This document shows positions 31,584-40,169 of a stretch of DNA of 40,202 bases, piece by piece. The notes under the pieces were generated by a model that ran no database searches, had not been told where the DNA came from, and saw nothing but the letters and a program-made list of their open reading frames with translations. The DNA comes from an uncultured Saprospiraceae bacterium (GTDB taxonomy: Bacteria; Bacteroidota; Bacteroidia; Chitinophagales; Saprospiraceae). The DNA lies in the NCBI GenBank assembly GCA_938028705.1, contig CALIZI010000083.1, positions 1 to 40,202 on the forward strand, in the 5' to 3' direction. The position numbers and the translations under genes were made by a program. The number at the start of each line of letters is the position of its first letter. Positions within the stretch are counted from its first letter, which is position 1.

Positions 31584-33467
31584 TTAATACCCCGGATTCT
31601 GCACCAATGAGGCATTCCGCTGTATTTCATCCCGCGTAATCGGGCGATAATACATTTTATCCACCCAAGTCCGCGTTTCGACTTCGGTATTATCGAAAAC
31701 GGTATAGGTATAATCATAAACCGACTTATCGTGCTTGTATGGTACGTGCGGTATTGCACCTGCTTTGAGCGTGGCTTGTACATTGACGGCTTTGATGCCT
31801 CTGCCGAGTGTTTCGGGCGCAATCATCCACCTACGGGCATCGTGGTAACGATGTTCCTCGTAGGCGAGTTCGACCCTACGCTCGTTGCGGTATCTGTCCA
31901 TGAGGGCTTCTCCCGAATCGGTGATTTCGGGCATACCCACACGGTAGCGTATTTTATTGAGCCAGTCGCGTGCGTCCTGCTCCATACCAAGTTCTATGGA
32001 GGCTTCTACATAATTGAGTACAACCTCTGTATAACGGATAAATGGCCAAGGCACTTCCTGTGTATTTGACTGATTATCAGGCAGTGCCGGGTTAGGGTCA
32101 ATAAATTTTCGCGTGTAGTAGTGTGTGCGACTGCCATTCCAGTTTTCAACGGTGGATTCGCGGGTATCTACACCATTGACAATGCCTCCTGCACCATCGT
32201 CGTAGTAGCCCGTCTGGATTTGATTCATCGGGTCAATTGGTGATACAGATGAAGGTCTTGGCTTCCATTCTGCGCCATCGTAGAGAATACTCGCATAAAA
32301 ACGCGGGTCTCTATCGGTGTATGGGTCGGCTGCCATGTCGGGGTCGTTCCAATCAAATTTTGAGCCGTCCATCATTTCATAATCATCTACCAACTGCTGA
32401 ATAGGTGTGTTGCCGCCCCAGTTGTTGTAACCGTTGGGTCCGTTGTTGATGCCATAGTGCAGACCGCCGAGGGGCCATATCGACTCCTCTGTATAATCGG
32501 ACGTGGCGGAGCGTTGGAAGATGAGTTCGACGGCTGCGGCAGCATCGGCTGCAGCACTACCGCCGCCCATAGCGAGTGCGATGTAATTGGCTTTGCCCTC
32601 TTCTGCCGAAACGGGTGCGGTCAAATCCATTTTGTAACCTGTACTTTCATTAAGCGCAGCTTGTGCCGCATCGCGTGCAGTTTGCCAGCGACTCATTTGG
32701 TCGCCGGAAGTGTAAGCTACCAGTTCGAGATTGGCGTAGGAAGCCAAGTCAGAAGAATTGGCGGAAGCGGTAGGTCCATCGTGCAAATCACTCGCTGCAT
32801 AGAGCAACACACGCGATTTGAGTGCAAGTGCAGAAGCACGTGTAGCACGTCCGTCACCCGTTGCGATACCGTCCAGAATTTCCGCTGCTTTATCCAAATC
32901 CGCAATAATGAAGTCCACACATTCTTTATAAGAATTTCTGGCAATGGAGTAATCTTCATCCAAGCCATAGAGCCTATCCACAAGCGGTACACCACCAAAA
33001 TATCTCAATAATTGCTGATAATAATAAGCCCGCAGAAAATGCGTTTCACCGATAAGTTGTTGTTTCAAGCCTTCGTCGATTGTAGCTCCGGGCAGCTCGG
33101 TCAAAGCGATATTTGCCTGACGAACAGCGAGATACATATTGCCCCATTCATAAGTATCACTCATAAATGCCAGATTGGTCGGGCTTTCCGTACCTTCATT
33201 GAGCGGCGGAATGGGTCGCCCCGCATGTGTAAACATGGCTTCATCGGTATAAGCTGCCAGTGCCTGCTCCTCAAATCCGCCGTAACCAAGAAATGAATAC
33301 ACATTGAACACAAAAGCCTCTGCCAATGCGCCGTCTTGCCAAGTGGCTTCCGCCGAAATTTGGTCAAGCGGTTGTGTGTCCAAAAAATCCTGATTACACG
33401 AAATCGGTAAAAGCAACATTACTACGAGTAGTGGCACTGTTAGTAATAATATTTTATTTTTTTTCAT
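31584..33467 (-). CDS. SusD/RagB family nutrient-binding outer-membrane lipoprotein
   Basis: This surface lipoprotein caps the SusC-type transporter and binds its substrate. The 627-aa protein has lipobox LPISC (Cys24) followed by NQDFLDTQPLDQISAEATW, the classic SusD start. TPR-like helices include LIGETHFLRAYYYQQLLRYF, FGGVPLVDRLYGLDEDY and ATRASALALKSRVLLYAA. The C-terminal block YRNERRVELAYEEHRYHDAR RW is also typical. It is full length. It follows SusC in the same orientation after a 248-bp spacer filled with repeats. No glycoside hydrolase, sulfatase or peptidase is present nearby, so the substrate cannot be named. Confidence 0.95.
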   Translation of the reverse strand: MKKNKILLLTVPLLVVMLLLPISCNQDFLDTQPLDQISAEATWQDGALAEAFVFNVYSFLGYGGFEEQALAAYTDEAMFTHAGRPIPPLNEGTESPTNLAFMSDTYEWGNMYLAVRQANIALTELPGATIDEGLKQQLIGETHFLRAYYYQQLLRYFGGVPLVDRLYGLDEDYSIARNSYKECVDFIIADLDKAAEILDGIATGDGRATRASALALKSRVLLYAASDLHDGPTASANSSDLASYANLELVAYTSGDQMSRWQTARDAAQAALNESTGYKMDLTAPVSAEEGKANYIALAMGGGSAAADAAAAVELIFQRSATSDYTEESIWPLGGLHYGINNGPNGYNNWGGNTPIQQLVDDYEMMDGSKFDWNDPDMAADPYTDRDPRFYASILYDGAEWKPRPSSVSPIDPMNQIQTGYYDDGAGGIVNGVDTRESTVENWNGSRTHYYTRKFIDPNPALPDNQSNTQEVPWPFIRYTEVVLNYVEASIELGMEQDARDWLNKIRYRVGMPEITDSGEALMDRYRNERRVELAYEEHRYHDARRWMIAPETLGRGIKAVNVQATLKAGAIPHVPYKHDKSVYDYTYTVFDNTEVETRTWVDKMYYRPITRDEIQRNASLVQNPGY

Positions 33468-33479
33468 GTTTTAATTTTT

Positions 33480-33715
33480 TTAGTTCATGGTTGATAGTTC
33501 ATGGTTGATAGTTTTTAGTTGATAGTTGTTGGTTCATGGTTTGTAGTTGTTGGTTTATAGTTTTATAAAATTTATTTTTTTAATAATTTATAAAAAAACT
33601 AATTAATAATTTTTTTAATAAAATTAAATTATTATTTATAATAATTTTCTAAAAACCAAAAACTATGAACTAAAAACCATGAACTAAAAACCATGAACTA
33701 TCAACTATGAACTAA
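33480..33715. repeat. TGAACTA word-repeat inverted arms between susC and susD
   Basis: The left arm (33480-33565) is built from AGTTCATGGTTGATAGT-like words and the right arm (33655-33715) from the reverse words (ACTATGAACTAAAAACCATG). The outer 27 bases at 33480-33506 and 33689-33715 pair with one mismatch. Between them are about 90 bases of almost pure A and T. The RNA could form a long hairpin between the two operon genes, which might lower susD expression relative to susC or mark an RNA-processing site. That is inference. Confidence 0.85.
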
Positions 33716-36700
33716 TTATAATGTCAAACTGAAACCTACATTGACGACTCTGGACAATGGATAGTAAAGTCCTGCAGAGTTGGTAGATTCCGGGTCGAGA
33801 ATACTAAATTTATCTATGGTAATTAAATTAAATGCGTTGACATATATACGTCCGCCGCTGAATCCGGCTTTGCCCAAGAAACTGTCTTCGCCAAGTCCGT
33901 ATCCGATTTCTAAGTTTTTCAAACGAATATAATCTTTATCAAATAAGTAATAGGTATTATTGCCAAAATTACCACCTGAATAATAGGTATCACCACGACT
34001 TGCCAGACGCGGATGTTCTGCACTCGGATTGTCAATAGACCAACGATTGTCGTGATTGTATTTCAGATAATTACCAATATCACCGGATTCCGTTTGAATC
34101 GGAATACTTGCGCCTGTAGCACCTTGCCAAAGCATGGAGAAATCAAAGCCACCATACTCGGCGCGAAGGTTGATACCAAAGTTGAATTTCGGTATGATGT
34201 TCTCATTCAAGCGGATTTGGTCGTCACCATCTATCAAGCCATTGCCGTCCTGATCGACGAATCTCATATCGCCGGGAATCAAAGCGGGCGTAACGGCACT
34301 GTAATCAATCGTATTGGTTTCGATAGCAGCTTGGTCTTGGAACACACCATCAGACTCATATACCAAATAAGAACCAATTGGCTTGCCCTCTTGCAATTGA
34401 TAATCGGGCGTACCGGGAACTTCATCTATAAAGATGACTTCATTGTTTGCCCAACCACCATTTATACCAAGCTGATAGCGGAAGCCACTTCTACTTGAGC
34501 TTTTATCACCACCATTATATAGTACATTAAATTCAAAACCTCTGTTGACGACTTCACCCGCATTGACGGGGGGCAACAAACTACTGATACCTGACGAGCC
34601 GGGTGTAGAGGTTCTTTGAATCAAAATTTGGTCGCGGTTATTGTTGAAATATTCCAAAATAATATCCAATCTGCCCAAGAGCGTCATGTCTAAACCGAGA
34701 TTGAGATTGTTGGCTCTTTCCCATGTGAAATTAGGATTGGGAAGTATAGTTTCTCCCAATGTGGTCTGAACTGTACCTTCGGTAGGGAAGCCTCCCAAAC
34801 CGTAAGTCTGTAGATAAGCGTACTCTTGTAATCTATCATCAAAGAATACTTGATCGTTGCCCATTTGTCCGTAAGAAGCGCGAAGTTTGATATGGTCAAA
34901 TAGGTTGGAATTGAACCATTCTTCGCTCGAAATATTCCAACCCAACAAGACACCGGGGAAGAAACCAAAACGCCCGGATTGGGGGAAGATGTACGAGCCG
35001 TCATAACGCCCGATAAATTCTACAAGGTATTTTTCGCGGAAATTATATTGTAATCTACCGTAATAACCCAAGCGGGTACGATTGTATGCACCACCGCCTG
35101 CGTTTTGTTGTTCTGTGCCTCCGGCAAATAATTGATCAATGGCAGTAGAGACATAGTTTCTGCGGAAAGCAAAGAAATTATCGCCTTGAAACTGCTCGCG
35201 AGTGGCACCCGCGAGGATATTCAAACCATGATCCGTACCGATTTTTTTATCATAACTCAAGATACCTGTCAGGTTGGTATTGAGCAATGAAAATGACGCT
35301 TGTGTAAGTCGTGCATCTGTAAAAAGTGAGCGGACGGACGGTTCGAGCAGTGGTGTAACACCGTCGTCTTGGTAGGTTTGTTTATCCCAAAAATAGAGTT
35401 CCCAGGGTGTTTGCCAGACCTTATTGGTCGTGATATTTCTATCCATAGCACCGGAAAGGGTAAGTTTCAAACCTTTGACCCAAGGATTGCGAATGTCCAC
35501 ACCGCCATTGAGTTGTACGATGTCGGACGGCGTGTTTTGATAACCTGTGGCATTGGTGGTGATGACGACCGGATTTTGCCCGTTTTCGATGTCTGGTCCG
35601 GGTTCTCCGGTGGGCCATACGGCGGGTTCGGTGGGTCGTCCGCGCATCAACATTCTGAAAATGGCATTGGCATTTTCCGTTGGGAAGTTACGGTCTTCGC
35701 GTCTTCCGTTGATACCGACATTGGCGGTGATGTAGTCGTTTACATCTGCGTCGAGATTGAGTCGGAAGCCGTATTGCTTATAATAGGTAGCGGAATTTTG
35801 GTAAATCGCATCTTGAAAAGTATAGCCGAGCGAGGTGTAATAACGTACCTTATCCGAGCCGCCACTCAAACCGATATGGTGTTGATTTTGCGGCGACCAT
35901 TCGCGGAAGGTATCGCCAAACCAATCGGCATCGGGGTAAGTCCATTCGTCGGAGCCGTCGCCATGTGCCTCAACAGCTTCCGGGCTGAAATTGGCACTCA
36001 ATGTACCAATATCGGGTGTGGGTGAATCATAGGTACCCGTTGTGCGGATGCTGTTCCATGCGTCTCCCCATTCCTCAACGGGAATGGAACGATAAATCGG
36101 CAGTTCGTTCATGATGTTGGCGTACTCAACGGCATTGGACATTTCGGGTACAATGGTCGGTTGCGACCAACCTCTATTGAAGGTATAAGTTGCGGTCGGT
36201 TTGCCTGATTTGCCACGCTTGGTGGTGACGAGTACTGCGCCATTTGCCGCCCGCGCTCCGTAAATCGCGGCAGAGGCATCTTTGAGTACCGAGACCGATT
36301 CGATGTCTTGCGATTGCAGCCTTGAAATACCGCCGTCTCTGTCGGGAATACCGTCAATGACGACCAGAGGTGTACTGTTTCCTAATGTGTTAGTGCCTCT
36401 GATTCTGATGGTTGCGTCATCGCTACCGGGTTCGCCGCTTGGCTGAATGACGACGAGACCGGGCAGCCGCCCCGCCAGTGAAGTTGAAAGATTGACCGCC
36501 GGAGATTCTACGAGGACATCGCCTTTGAGTTGGGCTACTGCACCTGTAACCGTCACTTTTTTCTGTGTGCCATAAGCGACCACGACAACCTCATCAAGGC
36601 TTGTGCCTTCTTTCATGGTGACGCTGACATTGGATTGGTTGCCAACGTCTATTTCCTGGTCGCCAAAGCCTACGTAGCTGAATACCAGTACGTCACCTTC

Positions 36701-36898
36701 GTTTACTTCGAGGGAGTAATTTCCGTTAATGTCTGTTACTGTTCCCTTGGTTGTGCCTTGTACCGATACATTGACTCCGATAAGTGGTATATTATCTTCA
36801 TCCACGATTGTACCGGACACCGTTGTTTGAGCATACAAAGAAGCACTCAACAAAAACATTAACGAAAAGAACAGGATTTGTAATTTTCGTCTTTTCAT
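33716..36898 (-). CDS. SusC/RagA family TonB-linked outer-membrane transporter
   Basis: This is the TonB-energised transporter paired with the SusD protein downstream. The start at 36898 (MKRRKLQILFFSLMFLLSAS, cleavage after LYAQ) gives a proper signal peptide; 22 upstream codons are discarded. Length is about 1060 aa. A CarboxypepD_reg domain (VSGTIVDEDNIPLIGVNVSV to SYVGFGDQEIDV) spans residues 24-100. The SusC signature VVVVAYGTQKKVTVTGAV follows, then a plug with ATIRIRGTNTLGNSTPLVVI, DGIPDRDGG and VLKDASAAIYGARAANGAVL, and a barrel with an EF-hand-like DQDGNGLIDGDDQI loop. The C-terminus RVVNVGFSLTL is typical. Substrate unknown. No sigma/anti-sigma pair is next to it. The upstream gap 36899-37655 is filled with repeats. 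Confidence 0.95.
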   Translation of the reverse strand: MKRRKLQILFFSLMFLLSASLYAQTTVSGTIVDEDNIPLIGVNVSVQGTTKGTVTDINGNYSLEVNEGDVLVFSYVGFGDQEIDVGNQSNVSVTMKEGTSLDEVVVVAYGTQKKVTVTGAVAQLKGDVLVESPAVNLSTSLAGRLPGLVVIQPSGEPGSDDATIRIRGTNTLGNSTPLVVIDGIPDRDGGISRLQSQDIESVSVLKDASAAIYGARAANGAVLVTTKRGKSGKPTATYTFNRGWSQPTIVPEMSNAVEYANIMNELPIYRSIPVEEWGDAWNSIRTTGTYDSPTPDIGTLSANFSPEAVEAHGDGSDEWTYPDADWFGDTFREWSPQNQHHIGLSGGSDKVRYYTSLGYTFQDAIYQNSATYYKQYGFRLNLDADVNDYITANVGINGRREDRNFPTENANAIFRMLMRGRPTEPAVWPTGEPGPDIENGQNPVVITTNATGYQNTPSDIVQLNGGVDIRNPWVKGLKLTLSGAMDRNITTNKVWQTPWELYFWDKQTYQDDGVTPLLEPSVRSLFTDARLTQASFSLLNTNLTGILSYDKKIGTDHGLNILAGATREQFQGDNFFAFRRNYVSTAIDQLFAGGTEQQNAGGGAYNRTRLGYYGRLQYNFREKYLVEFIGRYDGSYIFPQSGRFGFFPGVLLGWNISSEEWFNSNLFDHIKLRASYGQMGNDQVFFDDRLQEYAYLQTYGLGGFPTEGTVQTTLGETILPNPNFTWERANNLNLGLDMTLLGRLDIILEYFNNNRDQILIQRTSTPGSSGISSLLPPVNAGEVVNRGFEFNVLYNGGDKSSSRSGFRYQLGINGGWANNEVIFIDEVPGTPDYQLQEGKPIGSYLVYESDGVFQDQAAIETNTIDYSAVTPALIPGDMRFVDQDGNGLIDGDDQIRLNENIIPKFNFGINLRAEYGGFDFSMLWQGATGASIPIQTESGDIGNYLKYNHDNRWSIDNPSAEHPRLASRGDTYYSGGNFGNNTYYLFDKDYIRLKNLEIGYGLGEDSFLGKAGFSGGRIYVNAFNLITIDKFSILDPESTNSAGLYYPLSRVVNVGFSLTL

Positions 36899-36920
36899 AG
36901 TGTGTAGTAGTTTGTTTGAA

Positions 36921-37146
36921 AATTCCAATCCCGTATGCCGATAGCTATACGGCATTGTGGACAAATAACAAATTCCAAAGTATTTAAATAATAAACTGTA
37001 AAATTATTTAATTTATAATTTTTAATACTATTTTTGTAAAATAAAAATTATATAATAATATTTTTATTTATTTAAATAATATATTGAAGTTGGAATTTGA
37101 ATATTGTCCACGATGCCGTATAGCTATCGGCATATGGGAGGGAATT
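36921..37146. repeat. Inverted-repeat element with ATGCCGATAGCTATACGGCAT-type core, upstream of susC
   Basis: Arms 36921-36976 and 37092-37146 match over about 55 bases (AATTCC, CCGTATGCCGATAGCTATAC and GTGGACAA blocks pair with their reverse complements). Each arm itself holds a smaller near-palindrome around ATAGCTAT (36935-36955 and 37113-37134). The loop is about 115 bases of nearly pure A and T. It occupies the expected promoter region of susC. From 37147 to 37417 I see only AT-rich spacer with no gene or clear signal. Confidence 0.85.
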
Positions 37147-37417
37147 TCTCAAGTTTTCATATATAACTTGATTCAATAATAGAATTGTTTTTGGTAGCCA
37201 TGGTATTTAATATATAAACACTGCACGAAATTATTGATTTATTTTTTAAAATTATAATTTATCGTGATTTTTCTTTGTCACTTAAAGTGTTTTTGAAATT
37301 AAATTTGGAGAGAGGTGATGTGATTTACTAAATCGTTTTACGTGTGTTTGCAAATCTGCATTTAAACATTATCTTTACAAATATAAAAATGCTTGTACAA
37401 AATTGAACTTGTACTTT

Positions 37418-37447
37418 CCCGATGCCGTATAGCTATTGGCATACGGG
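37418..37447. repeat. Third copy of the GATAGCTATC-type palindrome
   Basis: The sequence reads CCCGATGCCGTATAGCTATT then GGCATACGGG, a near-palindrome matching the cores at 36935-36955 and 37113-37134. It is embedded in ATTGAACTTG word repeats on both sides (37403-37412 and 37449-37462). Confidence 0.8.
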
Positions 37448-37471
37448 ATTGAACTTGAACTTAATAACACC

Positions 37472-37621
37472 ATGTCAGACCAAACACATTTACTTACATT
37501 TACTTGTTACAAATGTGGAAAAGAAAGTATGTACCCGAATTATCTCAACCGTACAGGCGACTTCAGTCGCCATGTGACAGTGCGACTGAAGTCGCCTGTA
37601 CGAAGGATTTGCCATCGTTAG
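37472..37621 (+). pseudogene. Short zinc-ribbon-like ORF read into a palindromic repeat
   Basis: The ATG at 37472 opens MSDQTHLLTFTCYKCGKESM, with one C-x2-C knuckle that could be half of a zinc ribbon. After about 26 codons the frame enters the perfect inverted repeat at 37550-37602, and the remaining residues come from the repeat. It could be a gene truncated by repeat insertion, or a tiny free-standing peptide. No matching second half is visible downstream. Confidence 0.35.
37550..37602. repeat. Perfect inverted repeat, GGCGACTTCAGTCGC type
   Basis: The 21-base arms at 37550-37570 and 37582-37602 are exact reverse complements (CGTACAGGCGACTTCAGTCG at the left), with an 11-base loop. Each arm contains the self-complementary GCGACTTCAGTCGC-like core. 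A typical small dispersed palindromic repeat. Confidence 0.9.
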
Positions 37622-37655
37622 TGCAATTATTTAACTTTATCAAAAAATAAAAATT

Positions 37656-37895
37656 ATGAGTACGGCAGAATTGAAAAATAATCTTCATCGGTTAATCGTA
37701 GAAACCGATAATACGGACATTCTTTTGAAAGTACAGAATATATTGATTGAACCTAAAAGTGAAGTATTCGAATTATCGGATTATGAAATACAGCAAATAG
37801 AAAAAGGTTTGAAAGATATTGAGGAAGGTAGAGTTTATACTCACAAAGAGGTCAGAGCTAAAATTGATAAATGGATAGCTGAAAAGCAACTATAA
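37656..37895 (+). CDS. Orphan antitoxin-like protein (addiction-module component family)
   Basis: The 79-aa protein has an N-terminal helix pair (MSTAELKNNLHRLIVETDNT, ILLKVQNILIE) and the C-terminal block YEIQQIEKGLKDIEEGRVYT then HKEVRAKIDKWIAEKQL. This matches antitoxins of RelE/ParE-type modules in Bacteroidota. A toxin gene normally follows within a few bases; here only 24 bases separate it from the convergent end of the next gene, so none is present. It is likely a free antitoxin kept after toxin loss. Confidence 0.7.
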   Translation: MSTAELKNNLHRLIVETDNTDILLKVQNILIEPKSEVFELSDYEIQQIEKGLKDIEEGRVYTHKEVRAKIDKWIAEKQL

Positions 37896-37919
37896 AATTT
37901 ATACAACATTTCCCTCCTC

Positions 37920-40169
37920 TCACCGCACAAGCGTCACATAACCCGTCAGTTCCTCCTCCATCCCCCGTGCACCTGTCAATGTGACGTGATACACATACAC
38001 ACCGACGGGCAACATCTGCCCGGTATTATATTTCCGTCCGTTCCATGCAATGTTTGGGTCATTGGTTTCAAAGACCAACTCACCCCAACGATTCCAGATG
38101 GTCATATTAAAAGTTTCGATACCATAAAAAAGACCTGCGCCTCTGAAACCGTCATTGACATCATCATAATTGGGTGTAAAGGCATTGGGCAAATGATAGG
38201 TATAACGCGGTTGTACGTCAATGAATTTTGAGGTCGAATCCTGACAACCGCTTTGATGTGTGGCAATCAGTTGCACTTCATACTTGCCGGTATCGGGAAA
38301 GGCATAAATCGGATTTTGCAAGCCGGAATTATCGCCTGTACCAAACTCCCAAGACCAAGCGACTGCATTGATGGATTGGTCGGTAAAAGTCACTTCGGGT
38401 GCAAAATTGGTCGGGTTTTCGGGCGTACAGCTAAAGGCGGCATCAGGTGCTGCCAAGATGCGGACATAATCGGGGAAGACCTGTGACGAGACACAACCCG
38501 TAGGTGAGGTCATGGTCAGTGTAGTGGTGTAGCTGCCCGGCTGCGGATAGGTATGTATAGGGCTGACTTCGGTAGAAGTCGTGCCGTCTCCCAAATCCCA
38601 CTCTGTTGTATAACCGTTTATCGGAAATGAATTATTGATAAATTCGACAGTCGCAGGCGCACATACATTGGCATTTTCTATCGAAATATTGATTTGAGAT
38701 TCGGGGAACCAACTGATGCTTTGCATATAAGTATCTTCGCATTGATTGATGTCTCTTACAGTCAAATTGATATTAAAATTTCCTGCCTGTGTATAGGTAT
38801 GATTCGGGCTTTGAGTCGTCGAAGTATTGCCGTCACCGAAGTTCCAATTCCAATTCGTAATCACGCCGCTTCCGGTGGTAGATTGGTCACTAAATTGAAT
38901 CGGTACATTCTCGCAGGAGTCTATTGCAAAGTCAAAATCAGCTTGAATATCGGGATAAATATTCACAAAGATATTGGCAGTATCAGCACAGTCAGGACTA
39001 TCTGGATTGACAATTAAAATACCTTCATATTCACCGATTCCATTAAAAGTAATCGTAGGATTAGTCTCTGTTGTGGATGCCGTACCAAGCCCTGTCTCAA
39101 ATTCCCAATAATAACCTTCAATAAAGGCAACTTGTTGACTTTCATTGACAAATGTAATCGTATTATTGCCACATGAATTAACAATATATTCGCGGTAGCC
39201 TGCCCCCAGGCTGTCCTCACGTATGTCTGCCGTAATACTTCGTTCACAATTGGTGACATTAAACTGAAAATCGCGCCGCGTGATACTCAACAATTCGCCG
39301 CTTCGATACTCATACACACACACGCCTACCACGAACTGCCCTTGTATGGTAGGAATGCCTGTAATCAAACCTGTTGTCGGATGAATCGTCACAGGAGGAT
39401 TGCCGCCAAGCGGCTCGGTTTCACTATACGGATTGACATAATTGACGGTTGGATAGTGCGGAAAATTAACCGCAGGCGTAGTGGCTACTTCCGGTGCAGG
39501 GAACATCGAAGAAGCTCCCGTAGTAGGTCGGCAGAGTTCATAAATGAGTTCGTCACCTTCTGCATCGGTGGCAGAATGGTCAAAACTCAGCGGTTCTCCG
39601 GCACAAATCGCAATAGGCGGAAAGCCATTAAATACCGGGCTGTTATTACAACTTTGTTGGGCTTCGGAAGAAATGAACATCGTGTAAGTTGCCCCTACAT
39701 CGCCGGGTGTAACAATATTGCTGATTGTAGTGTTTCTACAACATCGCTGATAGACAATATGGTAGCCCGCAGCAAAAAACGGAAGGTTGGTAGTAAAGGT
39801 GTATGTGCCAAATTCGACACAAACATTAGAAGGCGGCACAAGGCAGGGATTATCCGTTTCGGCAGGAATAAAACCTTGTTGGTCGAGTGGTACCAGACGA
39901 CTGAAACCAAATTGGGTAGCCGGTGTACCACCTCTGAAAATGGTAATGAAAGCCGGATCGTCCAACAAAGCACCACCTTGCGAAAAGCAATCCCGATAGA
40001 CATTCAAAGTGATTTCGTAATTGTCATTACCCAAACACTCATAAGAAAAATCTCCGCCAATAATATGTAGGGCAGAAACAGAACCTGCGAAAAAAAACGC
40101 AACAGTTAGTACAAGAAATATATGTCGAAATACGTTCAAAATTGTAATTTTACGGTAGATGAAAAACAA
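37920..40169 (-). CDS. PKD-repeat surface protein with gliding-motility-type (CHU_C, T9SS type B) C-terminus
   Basis: The 749-aa secreted protein has a signal peptide of about 34 residues (FLVLTVAFFFAGSVSALH). An N-terminal region (HIIGGDFSYECLGNDNYEIT, then VYRDCFSQGG) of a type common in Bacteroidota adhesins follows, then a cadherin-like or Ig-like region (FDHSATDAEGDELIYELC). Three PKD-like domains are visible: NWNWNFGDGNTSTTQSPNHT near 440, TEWDLGDGTTSTEVSPIHTY near 530, and WSWEFGTGDNSGLQNPIYAF near 610. The CHU_C/T9SS type B sorting domain comes last (YHLPNAFTPNYDDVNDGFRG, TIWNRWGELVFETND, LPVGVYVYHVTLTGA). It is probably a cell-surface adhesin. The start at 40169 has little upstream sequence in the window, so the promoter cannot be judged. 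No terminator is visible in the 24-base gap to the convergent antitoxin gene. Confidence 0.9.
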   Translation of the reverse strand: MFFIYRKITILNVFRHIFLVLTVAFFFAGSVSALHIIGGDFSYECLGNDNYEITLNVYRDCFSQGGALLDDPAFITIFRGGTPATQFGFSRLVPLDQQGFIPAETDNPCLVPPSNVCVEFGTYTFTTNLPFFAAGYHIVYQRCCRNTTISNIVTPGDVGATYTMFISSEAQQSCNNSPVFNGFPPIAICAGEPLSFDHSATDAEGDELIYELCRPTTGASSMFPAPEVATTPAVNFPHYPTVNYVNPYSETEPLGGNPPVTIHPTTGLITGIPTIQGQFVVGVCVYEYRSGELLSITRRDFQFNVTNCERSITADIREDSLGAGYREYIVNSCGNNTITFVNESQQVAFIEGYYWEFETGLGTASTTETNPTITFNGIGEYEGILIVNPDSPDCADTANIFVNIYPDIQADFDFAIDSCENVPIQFSDQSTTGSGVITNWNWNFGDGNTSTTQSPNHTYTQAGNFNINLTVRDINQCEDTYMQSISWFPESQINISIENANVCAPATVEFINNSFPINGYTTEWDLGDGTTSTEVSPIHTYPQPGSYTTTLTMTSPTGCVSSQVFPDYVRILAAPDAAFSCTPENPTNFAPEVTFTDQSINAVAWSWEFGTGDNSGLQNPIYAFPDTGKYEVQLIATHQSGCQDSTSKFIDVQPRYTYHLPNAFTPNYDDVNDGFRGAGLFYGIETFNMTIWNRWGELVFETNDPNIAWNGRKYNTGQMLPVGVYVYHVTLTGARGMEEELTGYVTLVR

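Noticed and set aside
32457-33011. A 184-codon plus-strand frame opposite susD
   Set aside because: Cysteine-rich antisense shadow of the SusD coding sequence without a start signal or domain.
35369-36025. A 218-codon plus-strand frame opposite susC
   Set aside because: Glycine/valine-rich antisense of the SusC barrel, a common artefact of GC-rich third positions.
39342-40070. A 242-codon plus-strand frame opposite the PKD protein
   Set aside because: Basic, low-complexity translation in antisense to a coherent secreted protein with clear domains; no start context or homology features.
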